A stretch of DNA of 5,497 bases from Candidatus Aenigmatarchaeota archaeon (GCA_023142905.1 JAGLIP010000071.1:1-5497), one strand, 5' to 3'. Shown: positions 1 through 5,497, counted from the stretch's first letter. The notes: generated by a model from the sequence alone, not told the origin. Translations and numbers: made by a program.

Positions 1-616
1 CTATAAGCTCCCCCGCAATTTCACCAAAAACAGTAAATATAGCAACAAAATAAGCAAGTCTCATCTCTTGCATGTTTGTGAAAAGTATAAATGCCAATAA
101 AAGCCTAAAAAGAATTATTCCCGGTTCAAGCATAAATCCAAGCCACATATAGTCAATGAAGAGTAGCACAAAAAAGCTCGTAAATACAATCTTGTTTATA
201 TGAATAAACCAGGATGCCGAAGAATATTCTTTCTCAAAGACCTTCCAGAAATTATAAGATGCCCAAAAAATCGCACCATACCCTGGAAGAACCCATAATG
301 GAACCCCCCCGATAAACCCGCCAAGATATGTAAAAAGTCCAAAATATACGCCAATAATTTCATGCACATAACCCACAAACGATGCAAGAATAAGAAATAC
401 TTTCCCCCTTAAATCGCTCTTTTTCCAAAAAAGCCACCACAACAAAGCAAGGATAATTGTTGCCGTAATGTCATCCTGTGTCTGCCTAAAAAATATCAGA
501 ATAGATAATATCGCAACAATAACAAAAGCAAGAAAATACTTAGCATCTTCAAGTACAATATCTTCTGTTTTCTCAAGGCGTTTTCTTATCTCAGATAGTT
601 TAATCAAAGAAACCAT
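1..616 (-). CDS. polytopic membrane protein of unknown function, C-terminus off the window
   Basis: An open frame starts at ATG 616-614 and runs uninterrupted to the left edge (205 codons, stop not reached). A charged, probably cytoplasmic N-terminus of about 25 residues (MVSLIKLSEIRKRLEKTEDI) is followed by roughly seven hydrophobic segments, near residues 26-43, 51-64, 72-90, 95-122, 142-163, 166-180 and 187-205. The best motif lies at residues 85-112: HEIIGVYFGLFTYLGG followed shortly by GGVPLWVLPGYGAIF. An acidic residue and glycines in one helix followed by G(V/I)P(L/I)W.(L/P) resembles uncharacterised archaeal membrane proteins and, distantly, carotenoid-hydratase-like (DUF422/CruF) proteins, but I cannot assign a function. 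A second, similar stretch, VFGEIAGEL, lies at the truncated end and may begin an internal repeat. The start is supported by a TATA-like element 27 nt upstream. The same-strand frame at 196-387 is a shadow of this gene. Confidence 0.8.
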   Translation of the reverse strand, partial: MVSLIKLSEIRKRLEKTEDIVLEDAKYFLAFVIVAILSILIFFRQTQDDITATIILALLWWLFWKKSDLRGKVFLILASFVGYVHEIIGVYFGLFTYLGGFIGGVPLWVLPGYGAIFWASYNFWKVFEKEYSSASWFIHINKIVFTSFFVLLFIDYMWLGFMLEPGIILFRLLLAFILFTNMQEMRLAYFVAIFTVFGEIAGELI

Positions 617-636
617 AACGCAATTATACCCTACAC

Positions 637-649
637 GGTTTAAATAGAT
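637..649 (-). promoter_or_regulatory. archaeal TATA-like box for the membrane protein gene
   Basis: On the minus strand the sequence reads AATCTATTTAAACC, with TATTTAAA centred near position 643, about 27 nt before the ATG at 616. That is the usual spacing between an archaeal TATA box and the transcription start, so the message would be leaderless, and no Shine-Dalgarno sequence is visible before the ATG. It suggests this gene has its own promoter rather than depending wholly on the upstream tsaC/THUMP unit. The call is by eye, from consensus and spacing. Confidence 0.55.
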
Positions 650-657
650 TTTACAGG

Positions 658-1530
658 TTATTTAAGTTTATTAAATAACTCATCAATCACCTCACCATCA
701 AAACCAATAAGTGGCCTAAAAACCGGAAGTTCGACTTTTTGGTCATCAAATTTAATTTTATCAAAAGTCTCGCCGAGAACAACTGCTTTTGAATATGTTT
801 TTCGCGCAATCGCCCCTATCTTGTTGTATTTCTCATTCTCTTCAACCACATATTTAATCTCAAATTTAGGGTCATATTTCAAAAGTATTTTTTTTATTTT
901 CACATCAGATATTCCTTTTTTTAACACAGGAATAATTTTGCAGCCCCGTTTCATAATCATATAAGCTGCAGCAACAGAATAAAAATCATCTTCAAGATAA
1001 GCAACCGCACTTCCTTCAACACCTACAGGAAGCCCACCAGCACAATTAATTTTTTCATCAAAAATATAGGACTTATCACCCAAAACTTCAACATATATTG
1101 TCTTTTTTGGATTCGACAAGTCAACTTTGTTGCCGTATTTTTCAACAACCGCAGACCCAAGTTCTGCCGCAAGCTGTTGGCTTGTAAATTTGTGCTTGCC
1201 TTCTCGCTTAACACGAATTGCAAAAGTATCTTTCTTTTTGAAGTTTGATGCAATTTTAGTAACCTCTGTTACCATCTCCTGTTTATCTGTCAAAACTTCA
1301 ACAGCAAATGAAAATGAAGACAGGCCAAAAACCCGATTAAAAACTTTAGCTGCTTTTTCATAATCAGCCACATTTACAAAAATACGGGTTCTTGCAAGCT
1401 TTAACTCATAATCAATACCATTATAACCAAGAAGGGCTTTTATGTTTGATACAAGCTTTAACAAAAATCGTTTTTTGACCCCTTCTGATTTAAGCCAAAG
1501 TTCTCCGAACCGCAAAATTGCCAACGCCAT
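658..1530 (-). CDS. ThiI-like THUMP-domain protein with degenerate PP-loop domain
   Basis: This 290-residue protein has the architecture of the tRNA 4-thiouridine synthetase ThiI but probably lacks its activity. Residues 1-60 resemble the N-terminal ferredoxin-like domain, including the family opening RFGELWLKSEGVKKRF. Residues 60-165 form the tRNA-binding THUMP domain. Residues 165-290 match the PP-loop AANH domain: GGLPVGVEGSAVAYL, then SVAAAYMIMKRGCKI, and near the end ELPVFRPLIGFDGEVI. The ATP-binding SGGxDS loop of true ThiI is replaced by residues 180-185, EDDFYS. Only Cys163 and Cys197 are present, so the two-cysteine chemistry described for archaeal ThiI is not evident, and the chain ends just after the RPLIG helix, making it much shorter than typical archaeal ThiI (about 380 residues). 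ATG 1530 is chosen because it opens the conserved N-terminus one base after the tsaC stop. ATG 1569 would add 13 residues overlapping tsaC. The likely role is non-catalytic tRNA binding or support of another modification enzyme, so no symbol is given. Confidence 0.85.
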   Translation of the reverse strand: MALAILRFGELWLKSEGVKKRFLLKLVSNIKALLGYNGIDYELKLARTRIFVNVADYEKAAKVFNRVFGLSSFSFAVEVLTDKQEMVTEVTKIASNFKKKDTFAIRVKREGKHKFTSQQLAAELGSAVVEKYGNKVDLSNPKKTIYVEVLGDKSYIFDEKINCAGGLPVGVEGSAVAYLEDDFYSVAAAYMIMKRGCKIIPVLKKGISDVKIKKILLKYDPKFEIKYVVEENEKYNKIGAIARKTYSKAVVLGETFDKIKFDDQKVELPVFRPLIGFDGEVIDELFNKLK

Positions 1531-1531
1531 T

Positions 1532-2074
1532 TTAATCCCGCAATACTTCCTTAAACAATCCGGTAACATCTATAATTTTTGAGGGCTTTCCTTTAAGGGT
1601 ACCCTCGTCAACAACAATATCGGAATTGTTTTTTAGTTCAACATCAATATCCGAAAAAGATTTTGGTGTTTCTTTTCCGGAAATATTTGCGCTTGTTGTG
1701 ATAAAAGGAATATTCGCAGCTGAAACAGCATCCTGAAATTCATGCAAAATCATGCGAATCCCAACAGAATCCCCTAAAGAAACCGCATTTAGAAATTGCG
1801 AATCTTTTTTCCGGACAACAAGGGTATATGCTCCCGGAAGGTATTTGTCAATATCTTCTTTTTCACACACAAAATTATCAAGAATCCATTTTTTTGACGG
1901 GGCAATAACAGAAACAGGCACATCTCTTTTCCTTTTTTTTATGATGTAAACACGGTTTACAAGCGACGCATCTTCTGCATTGCAGCCAATGCCATAAACC
2001 GTATCTGTCGGGTATACTATGATTTTTGTTTTGATATCTGAAATGGATATATCATTTAGTTTTTTTTCTACCAT
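1532..2074 (-). CDS. tsaC: threonylcarbamoyl-AMP synthase, YrdC/TsaC type
   Basis: The enzyme makes L-threonylcarbamoyl-adenylate from threonine, bicarbonate and ATP. In archaea the KEOPS complex then transfers the threonylcarbamoyl group to A37 of ANN-decoding tRNAs (t6A). The 180-residue protein is a single YrdC domain: YPTDTVYGIG at 21-30, a basic K-x-R motif near 46-48 followed by PVSVIAP, PGAYTLVV near 80-87, SVGIRM at 103-108, TTSANISG at 126-133 and PSKIIDVT at 164-171. The C-terminal Sua5 domain of long archaeal forms is absent, so the name TsaC fits better than Sua5. The proline usual after K-x-R is a lysine here. ATG 2074 is preferred, although an in-frame GTG at 2083 would add three residues. 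The first 23 nt overlap the end of the upstream small frame, and the stop lies one base before the THUMP gene, so the three are probably co-transcribed. A weak TATA-like TTAAATTAT lies about 32 nt upstream. Confidence 0.94.
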   Translation of the reverse strand: MVEKKLNDISISDIKTKIIVYPTDTVYGIGCNAEDASLVNRVYIIKKRKRDVPVSVIAPSKKWILDNFVCEKEDIDKYLPGAYTLVVRKKDSQFLNAVSLGDSVGIRMILHEFQDAVSAANIPFITTSANISGKETPKSFSDIDVELKNNSDIVVDEGTLKGKPSKIIDVTGLFKEVLRD

Positions 2075-2222
2075 AGGCTTCACTTAATGCGCGCTCAATT
2101 GCATAATTTAACCAGCCAACACTTAAAAGCTTTGCTTTTAGCCAGTCTTCGGTAAATCCTTTTGAAAAACAATCGCGCATATAATTCTCAAGTTTTACTG
2201 CGTCCGTATGTGCTTCATGCAC
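2052..2222 (-). CDS. small helical protein or detached/read-through tail of the surface protease
   Basis: A 56-codon frame begins at GTG 2222-2220 and ends with TGA 2054-2052. It lies in the same frame as the protease, 9 nt after that gene's TAG stop, and overlaps tsaC by 23 nt in another frame. The only internal ATG (2180, residue 15) would cut into the motif. The peptide contains VKLENYMRDCFSKGFTEDW followed by LLSVGWLNYAIERALSEAYG. This matches a two- to three-helix pattern (L..Y(I/M)...(L/F)..G(Y/F)(S/T)......LL..GW....I..A) that I recognise as a frequent C-terminal element of DPANN proteins, often after a transmembrane segment. It is probably a small protein-interaction module facing the cytoplasm. 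It could be a stand-alone gene with a GTG start, a remnant cut off from the protease by a nonsense mutation, or an extension made by TAG read-through. The motif supports real coding; the start and gene status are uncertain. Confidence 0.55.
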   Translation of the reverse strand: MHEAHTDAVKLENYMRDCFSKGFTEDWLKAKLLSVGWLNYAIERALSEAYGRKKTK

Positions 2223-2231
2223 TCCATAAAT

Positions 2232-5200
2232 CTAACGCATACGGAAAATAAGGTATTTATGCCTATAGAAATAATAAAACAAACAAAGAATAATCAATAA
2301 AGCTATTCCCCCAAACACCAAAAAATAATTAGGTTCGTTTGCGTTTTCTTCTTTTAGAGTTTCTATTTCTAATTCAAGTTGAGCCATTGCAGTTTCAGAA
2401 GGAATATCGCCAAGCAAAACATTGTCTTTTACAGCGTCAAGAAGTGCCAAAAGTTCTTGTCTCTTATTCTCACTTATCTGTGCGCTGTCAATTTTTCTTT
2501 CTATTTCTTTCAGGCGCTCAAATACAGTTTTCGTAATATTTTTTTCTTCAAGTGATATGTTTATTTGCGGCGCCTCAATTATATTGACTTCTTCAATAAT
2601 GTTCAAACTCACATTCTCTTCAACATCAATTTCCGCAATGGGTGTGTAAATAGTGATTGATGTCTTTTTTGGGCTTGATGACACACAATTTTGTGCCTCA
2701 ACATATGTACTGCAATTCCTATAAGTATATGTTCTTTTCTCTTCACCTAAAACACAGGAGGACCACCCGCTCCAGCCAACAATACAATAATTAACTTCAA
2801 TTGTCTGATTTGTGGTTGAATTCATGTTGCCCGCAGTATCGTTCGCATAAATTTTGTATATGTATGTGCCAGGTGCGATTCCCGTTTTGTTTAAGTAACA
2901 CTCGTTACCAAAAACATTCATTGTCTCGTTTTCACCCGTCCACTCAAGAATACAGGTATCCAACGGCTCAGACAGAGTAGCGTTTATGTAAAAATAGTCA
3001 TTATTTGTGTGATTAGTAAGATTAATTAAAATATCTGGAGTCGTTATATCAACAGCAAAATACACTTCTTTAAACCCTACATTGCCTAAAGTGTCGTTTG
3101 CAAAAAGCGCGATGTTATTATTACCCCCAACAACTGTAATGTTTGTGATATTTCCGCAATCAATTGTTATATTTACGGTTCCGTTCACCGAATACGCGCA
3201 CCATGCAACTTCCTCATCAAAAGAGAAATTCAAAGTTATATTACTCATGCCATATGTTTTGTTTTCCGGTGAAATTATTGTTATATTCGGCGCAATTGTG
3301 TCCGTTATGTTTACATAAAATGTTGCGTTTGTCGTAAGATTAATGTCGTTTACCATTATTAAAACCGATTTCTCTGTAACCGTTGTTGTATAATTAAAAA
3401 TAAGTATTGTCCCGTTTACAGTTATGTTTGTGTCATTTACAGAGATAAACAACTCATCGCCGTCAGGGTCTGTTGCATTAAGCGACAAATCCACAACCGT
3501 CTGATTCTGCAATTCCTGTAATATGTTTGACATGGTTACTACAGGTGCCCTGTTTAAATCAAGCACATTAACACTCCAGGCAATCGAAACATTATCAACC
3601 CCGTCTGTGCCGTTGTATTTTATTTCATAAACAGACGAATTGTCAAAAGTCCATGAAATATTGAACTTATCCGTTATCTCATTTTGTAATGTCTCGTTCA
3701 CAAACCAGTTATTTGTTGTCGTATTTCTAGATGTCGTGATATTGAAAAAAGAAGTTTCGTTTTCATTCACAGTAACATCTGTTACCGGATTAAAATCAGT
3801 TATATTCAGAGGAACATCAAGAATTGTTACATTCCATACAACTGCTGCAGTACCATTCAGATTTATTGCGCGTGCTTCAACTAGCATACTGCCGGAATCA
3901 GTAAGATTTGTCAAAAGCGTGTAATTGCTATTATTTGTACCAACAGGAACTCCGTTTTGATACCATAAATAATTTACCTCTTGATTAGAAGACACAGTAA
4001 AAAACACAGATTCTGTTTCATTTATTGAAAAATTTGTTGAATTATCAGAAGTTATATTATTGTAGGTATAGTTTAGTTTAGGCGGAATTTCAATACTTTC
4101 AATTGCTGCAAGAGCATCTATTCTTGAAAAATTCTTTGTCGTGCTTGCATCATAAATCAAAACACCTGTATCATTTAACGCTTGTTCTATCTCATTCGGC
4201 CTCGGTACTGTATCCCGTAACAGCCGATATGCCTGAAGATACAAAACATACGCTCCGGACACATGCGGTGTTGCCATTGATGTACCGTGATAATTAGCAT
4301 AATTATTTCCTATTAGTGTGGAATATATTGCGCTTCCAGGCGCAAGAAGCATATCGATAAAATTTGACCCCCGGTTGGTATAGTATGTAATTTTATCGGC
4401 GGCCGTTGTACTGTCTTCGCCATAACTACCTACATTTGCATCATACACAGCACCTACGCGAGTAGAATTCTCAATGCATGCCGGAGAGGAAATTCCGGTA
4501 TCATTCGCATCATTTCCGGTTGCAACAACAACAGAGATGTTGTTTGCGATTGCAGAATTTATATAACTGGCCATAGCACTTTCAAAACCATCGCAATAAG
4601 AATTATATTGCACATCGCCACCAAGGCTCATGCTGATTACAGAAATATTATATGTTGAAGCATTTGAAACACACCAATCAATAGCCGCCATAACATCACT
4701 ATCATAACCGGAACCTCCGCTATCCAAAGCTTTTAGCGCTACAAGTTTTGCATCCGGAGCAACACCCATAACTGTCCCGTTTGCAGCGATTATTCCCGCA
4801 ACATGGGTTCCATGATTCTCATCATCTTTAGGATCAGAATCACCATTAACATAATCATAGCCACCGACAACCTTGCATCCCGTACCAAAACACCCACCCA
4901 AATCAGAATGAGTATAATCAATACCTGTATCAATCACACACACAGTCTCGCCTTTGCCCGTAATGTTTGTATCTAAAAACTGTTTGTTCCAGACATCATC
5001 CGCATTTATCAAAGGAACGCTTTGCTGAAGAAATGCATGCACTTTTTTGTCTTCCTCAACACGCAGAACATTCGAATCGCCCTCCAATTCCAAAAGCATT
5101 TTCTTAGGTATTTCCGCAGAAACGCCATTGATTAAAGAAAGATCCCATTTAAGTTTTCCCGATTTTTTTATTTTTTCTTCAATCAGCTCTTTAGTATTTA

Positions 5201-5390
5201 TTTGTTTTTCTAAAATTCCAAATAATCCTTTTTTCTGTACTTTGGGCAAATCAACAAAAGTGATGATAACTTTTACCGTGTCTTCTTTCGATAAATAAAG
5301 AGATGAATCAATTTTTTCAGAAACCGGCGCATCCACGATAGGAATAAAAATAAGTGCAAATACCACTAAATAAAAAACAATTAATCGCAT
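2232..5390 (-). CDS. membrane-anchored subtilisin-like (S8) serine protease with multidomain, sequon-rich stalk
   Basis: This 1052-residue extracellular endopeptidase has these domains in order. A signal peptide covers about residues 1-21 (IVFYLVVFALIFIPI core). An inhibitor I9-type propeptide lies near 38-120. The S8 domain spans about 140-430, with the catalytic set intact: Asp154 in CVIDTGID, His193 in HGTHVAG, oxyanion Asn293 in ATGND and Ser371 in GTSMATPHVSG. C167/C172 probably form a disulfide, and C240, C266 and C305 are further exported cysteines. About five Ig/cadherin-like beta-sandwich repeats of roughly 85 residues follow (437-868). Then come a Cys/Trp module with WSGWSSC (869-902), a charged coiled coil (about 953-1016) and a transmembrane helix (about 1021-1042) with a basic RHKYLIFRMR tail. 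The catalytic head should therefore sit outside the cell on a long stalk, activated by propeptide removal. The start is supported by the signal peptide and an upstream TATA-like element. The TAG stop is followed by an in-frame helical motif. Natural substrates are unknown; S-layer processing, nutrition or contact with partner cells are all possible. Confidence 0.95.
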   Translation of the reverse strand: MRLIVFYLVVFALIFIPIVDAPVSEKIDSSLYLSKEDTVKVIITFVDLPKVQKKGLFGILEKQINTKELIEEKIKKSGKLKWDLSLINGVSAEIPKKMLLELEGDSNVLRVEEDKKVHAFLQQSVPLINADDVWNKQFLDTNITGKGETVCVIDTGIDYTHSDLGGCFGTGCKVVGGYDYVNGDSDPKDDENHGTHVAGIIAANGTVMGVAPDAKLVALKALDSGGSGYDSDVMAAIDWCVSNASTYNISVISMSLGGDVQYNSYCDGFESAMASYINSAIANNISVVVATGNDANDTGISSPACIENSTRVGAVYDANVGSYGEDSTTAADKITYYTNRGSNFIDMLLAPGSAIYSTLIGNNYANYHGTSMATPHVSGAYVLYLQAYRLLRDTVPRPNEIEQALNDTGVLIYDASTTKNFSRIDALAAIESIEIPPKLNYTYNNITSDNSTNFSINETESVFFTVSSNQEVNYLWYQNGVPVGTNNSNYTLLTNLTDSGSMLVEARAINLNGTAAVVWNVTILDVPLNITDFNPVTDVTVNENETSFFNITTSRNTTTNNWFVNETLQNEITDKFNISWTFDNSSVYEIKYNGTDGVDNVSIAWSVNVLDLNRAPVVTMSNILQELQNQTVVDLSLNATDPDGDELFISVNDTNITVNGTILIFNYTTTVTEKSVLIMVNDINLTTNATFYVNITDTIAPNITIISPENKTYGMSNITLNFSFDEEVAWCAYSVNGTVNITIDCGNITNITVVGGNNNIALFANDTLGNVGFKEVYFAVDITTPDILINLTNHTNNDYFYINATLSEPLDTCILEWTGENETMNVFGNECYLNKTGIAPGTYIYKIYANDTAGNMNSTTNQTIEVNYCIVGWSGWSSCVLGEEKRTYTYRNCSTYVEAQNCVSSSPKKTSITIYTPIAEIDVEENVSLNIIEEVNIIEAPQINISLEEKNITKTVFERLKEIERKIDSAQISENKRQELLALLDAVKDNVLLGDIPSETAMAQLELEIETLKEENANEPNYFLVFGGIALLIILCLFYYFYRHKYLIFRMR
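2343..2534 (-). other. coiled-coil stalk segment of the protease
   Basis: Residues about 953-1016 of the protease are rich in Glu, Lys, Leu and Ile with heptad-like spacing (for example FERLKEIERKIDSAQ and LELEIETLKEEN), broken near a Gly-Asp-Ile-Pro turn at about 994-997. Two antiparallel helices or an oligomerising stalk would fit. The segment lies directly before the transmembrane helix, so it would sit just outside the membrane and hold the protease away from it, possibly as a multimer. The assignment rests on composition and spacing, not on a coiled-coil prediction. Confidence 0.55.
2682..2789 (-). other. thrombospondin type 1-like Cys/Trp module in the protease
   Basis: Residues about 868-903 contain four cysteines (869, 879, 893, 902) around GWSGWSSC, then an Arg/Tyr-rich strand (EKRTYTYRNC). 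The order C, W..W..C, a basic strand, C, C resembles a minimal thrombospondin type 1 fold, in which tryptophans stack with arginines. Short variants of this kind recur in predicted surface proteins of DPANN archaea. The module joins the beta-sandwich array to the membrane-proximal stalk. In eukaryotes such modules bind other surface proteins or glycans; a similar adhesive role here is inference. Confidence 0.5.
2787..4082 (-). repeat. array of about five diverged Ig/cadherin-like domains in the protease
   Basis: Residues about 437-868 divide into roughly 85-residue units starting near 437, 528, 613, 698 and 783. Unit 1 has YLWYQNGVPVG, typical of Ig/PKD-like folds. Unit 3 has the cadherin-like NATDPDGDEL. 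Units 4 and 5 open with APNITIISPENKTYG and TPDILINLTNHTNND, and both contain ANDT.GN near their ends (NDTLGN and NDTAGN). The units are diverged at DNA level, so this is an old domain array rather than a recent tandem duplication. By hand count this part carries about 45 N-x-S/T sequons. Unit boundaries are approximate. Confidence 0.6.
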
Positions 5391-5405
5391 AATGTTTTTA
5401 TAAAT

Positions 5406-5420
5406 CCGATATAATAAAAA
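5406..5420 (-). promoter_or_regulatory. TATA-like element for the protease gene
   Basis: The minus strand reads TTTTTATTATATCGG here, with the AT-rich TATTATAT part centred about 22-25 nt before the ATG at 5390. Little room remains for a leader, and no Shine-Dalgarno sequence is seen, so the transcript would be leaderless or nearly so. A better consensus match, TTTATAAA at 5397-5404, is only about 10 nt from the ATG and would place the transcription start inside the signal-peptide codons. The distal element is preferred on spacing. Confidence 0.4.
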
Positions 5421-5421
5421 A
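5416..5421 (-). terminator. oligo-T tract after the tRNA gene, possible terminator
   Basis: Six consecutive T residues on the minus strand begin 15 nt after the encoded CCA of the tRNA. Archaeal RNA polymerase commonly terminates at oligo-T tracts without a hairpin, so this could end the tRNA transcript. The same bases abut or overlap the TATA-like element of the protease, leaving very little intergenic space for both signals. Confidence 0.35.
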
Positions 5422-5436
5422 TATACCTATAACTTA

Positions 5437-5497
5437 TGGCGAACCCGACGCGATTTGAACGCGCGACCCCTTGCTTAGGAGGCAAGTGCTCTATCCA
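5437..5497 (-). tRNA. tRNA-Arg(CCU), 3' part, 5' end off the window
   Basis: Read on the minus strand, the gene enters at the D-loop (TGGATA) and D-stem 3' strand GAGC, then A26. The anticodon stem CTTGC/GCAAG encloses the loop CTCCTAA, giving anticodon CCU (5477-5479) with U33 and A37. A five-base variable loop GGGTC follows, then a T arm with five pairs (GCGCG/CGCGT, one of them G-U) around TTCAAAT. The acceptor 3' strand CGGGTTC, discriminator G73 and an encoded CCA (5437-5439) complete it. The tRNA reads AGG codons. The first half of the acceptor stem, U8 and the D-stem 5' strand lie outside the window, so the acceptor pairing cannot be checked. No intron is present in the visible anticodon loop. 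Confidence 0.95.

Noticed and set aside
196..387. 63-codon minus-strand open frame
   Set aside because: It lies wholly inside the membrane protein gene in another frame. The longer frame from 616 has a proper start, a promoter and membrane-protein character.
1127..1363. Plus-strand open frames antisense to the genes (also 1752-1949, 2339-2649, 3082-3318, 3640-3924, 4103-4297, 5047-5298)
   Set aside because: All lie opposite well-supported coding sequence, show no recognisable motifs and have low-complexity compositions typical of antisense frames.
1531..1569. Earlier ATG for the THUMP/ThiI-like gene at 1569
   Set aside because: It adds 13 residues that do not fit the family's N-terminus and lies within the tsaC coding region. 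The ATG at 1530 begins directly at the conserved RFGE.WLK motif.
2195..2218. Seven-codon frame from ATG 2218, preceded by GGAG
   Set aside because: It encodes only MKHIRTQ before a stop. The GGAG is too close for a convincing ribosome binding site, and the overlapping GTG frame carries the conserved motif.
5397..5404. TTTATAAA as the protease TATA box
   Set aside because: It is the best consensus match but sits about 10 nt from the ATG, so the expected start of transcription would fall inside the signal-peptide codons. No later Met would keep the signal peptide.
1..5497. CRISPR array, insertion sequence, attachment site or riboswitch
   Set aside because: I saw no spaced direct repeats, transposase motifs, terminal inverted repeats or conserved leader structures. 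The window is packed with same-strand genes. The tRNA's 3' end shows no visible partial duplication that would suggest integration.

Overview
The window looks like AT-rich archaeal chromosome. The signs are AT-rich TATA-like elements about 25-27 nt upstream of start codons with no clear Shine-Dalgarno sequence (leaderless style), a short YrdC-type TsaC, a THUMP/ThiI-like protein, a secreted subtilase with an exceptional density of N-glycosylation sequons, and a C-terminal 'L..Y(I/M)...(L/F)..G....W/I..L...GW....I..A' helical motif of a kind I associate with small-genome DPANN archaea such as Woesearchaeota or Pacearchaeota. The archaeal call is well supported. The DPANN placement is inference from protein style only.

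Everything supported is transcribed from the minus strand, so the order of expression runs from high to low coordinates. At the right edge is the 3' part of a tRNA-Arg(CCU) with an encoded CCA. Next is a 1052-residue cell-surface subtilisin-like protease (2232-5390): signal peptide, I9-type propeptide, S8 catalytic domain with an intact D/H/N/S set, about five sequon-rich beta-sandwich domains, a cysteine/tryptophan module resembling thrombospondin type 1, a coiled-coil stalk and a C-terminal membrane anchor. Its stop codon is TAG. The same frame then stays open for a further 59 codons and encodes a compact helical motif (2052-2222), which is either a tiny separate gene or a detached or read-through tail of the protease.

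The 3' end of that small frame overlaps a TsaC/YrdC threonylcarbamoyl-AMP synthase (1532-2074). One base after the TsaC stop begins a ThiI-like THUMP protein (658-1530) whose PP-loop ATP-binding motif has been replaced. After a 41-bp gap with its own TATA-like element comes a polytopic membrane protein of unknown function (616 to the left edge, incomplete).

Functionally there are two themes. One is tRNA biology: TsaC for t6A37, a ThiI-derived tRNA-binding protein that probably no longer catalyses, and a tRNA-Arg(CCU) whose U36-A37 makes it an expected t6A substrate. The other is the cell surface: the protease and the polytopic membrane protein. The most unusual points are the TAG followed by an in-frame domain, the catalytically degenerate ThiI relative, and the sequon-saturated protease stalk. 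There is no mobile element, CRISPR array or gene-free stretch over 300 bases.
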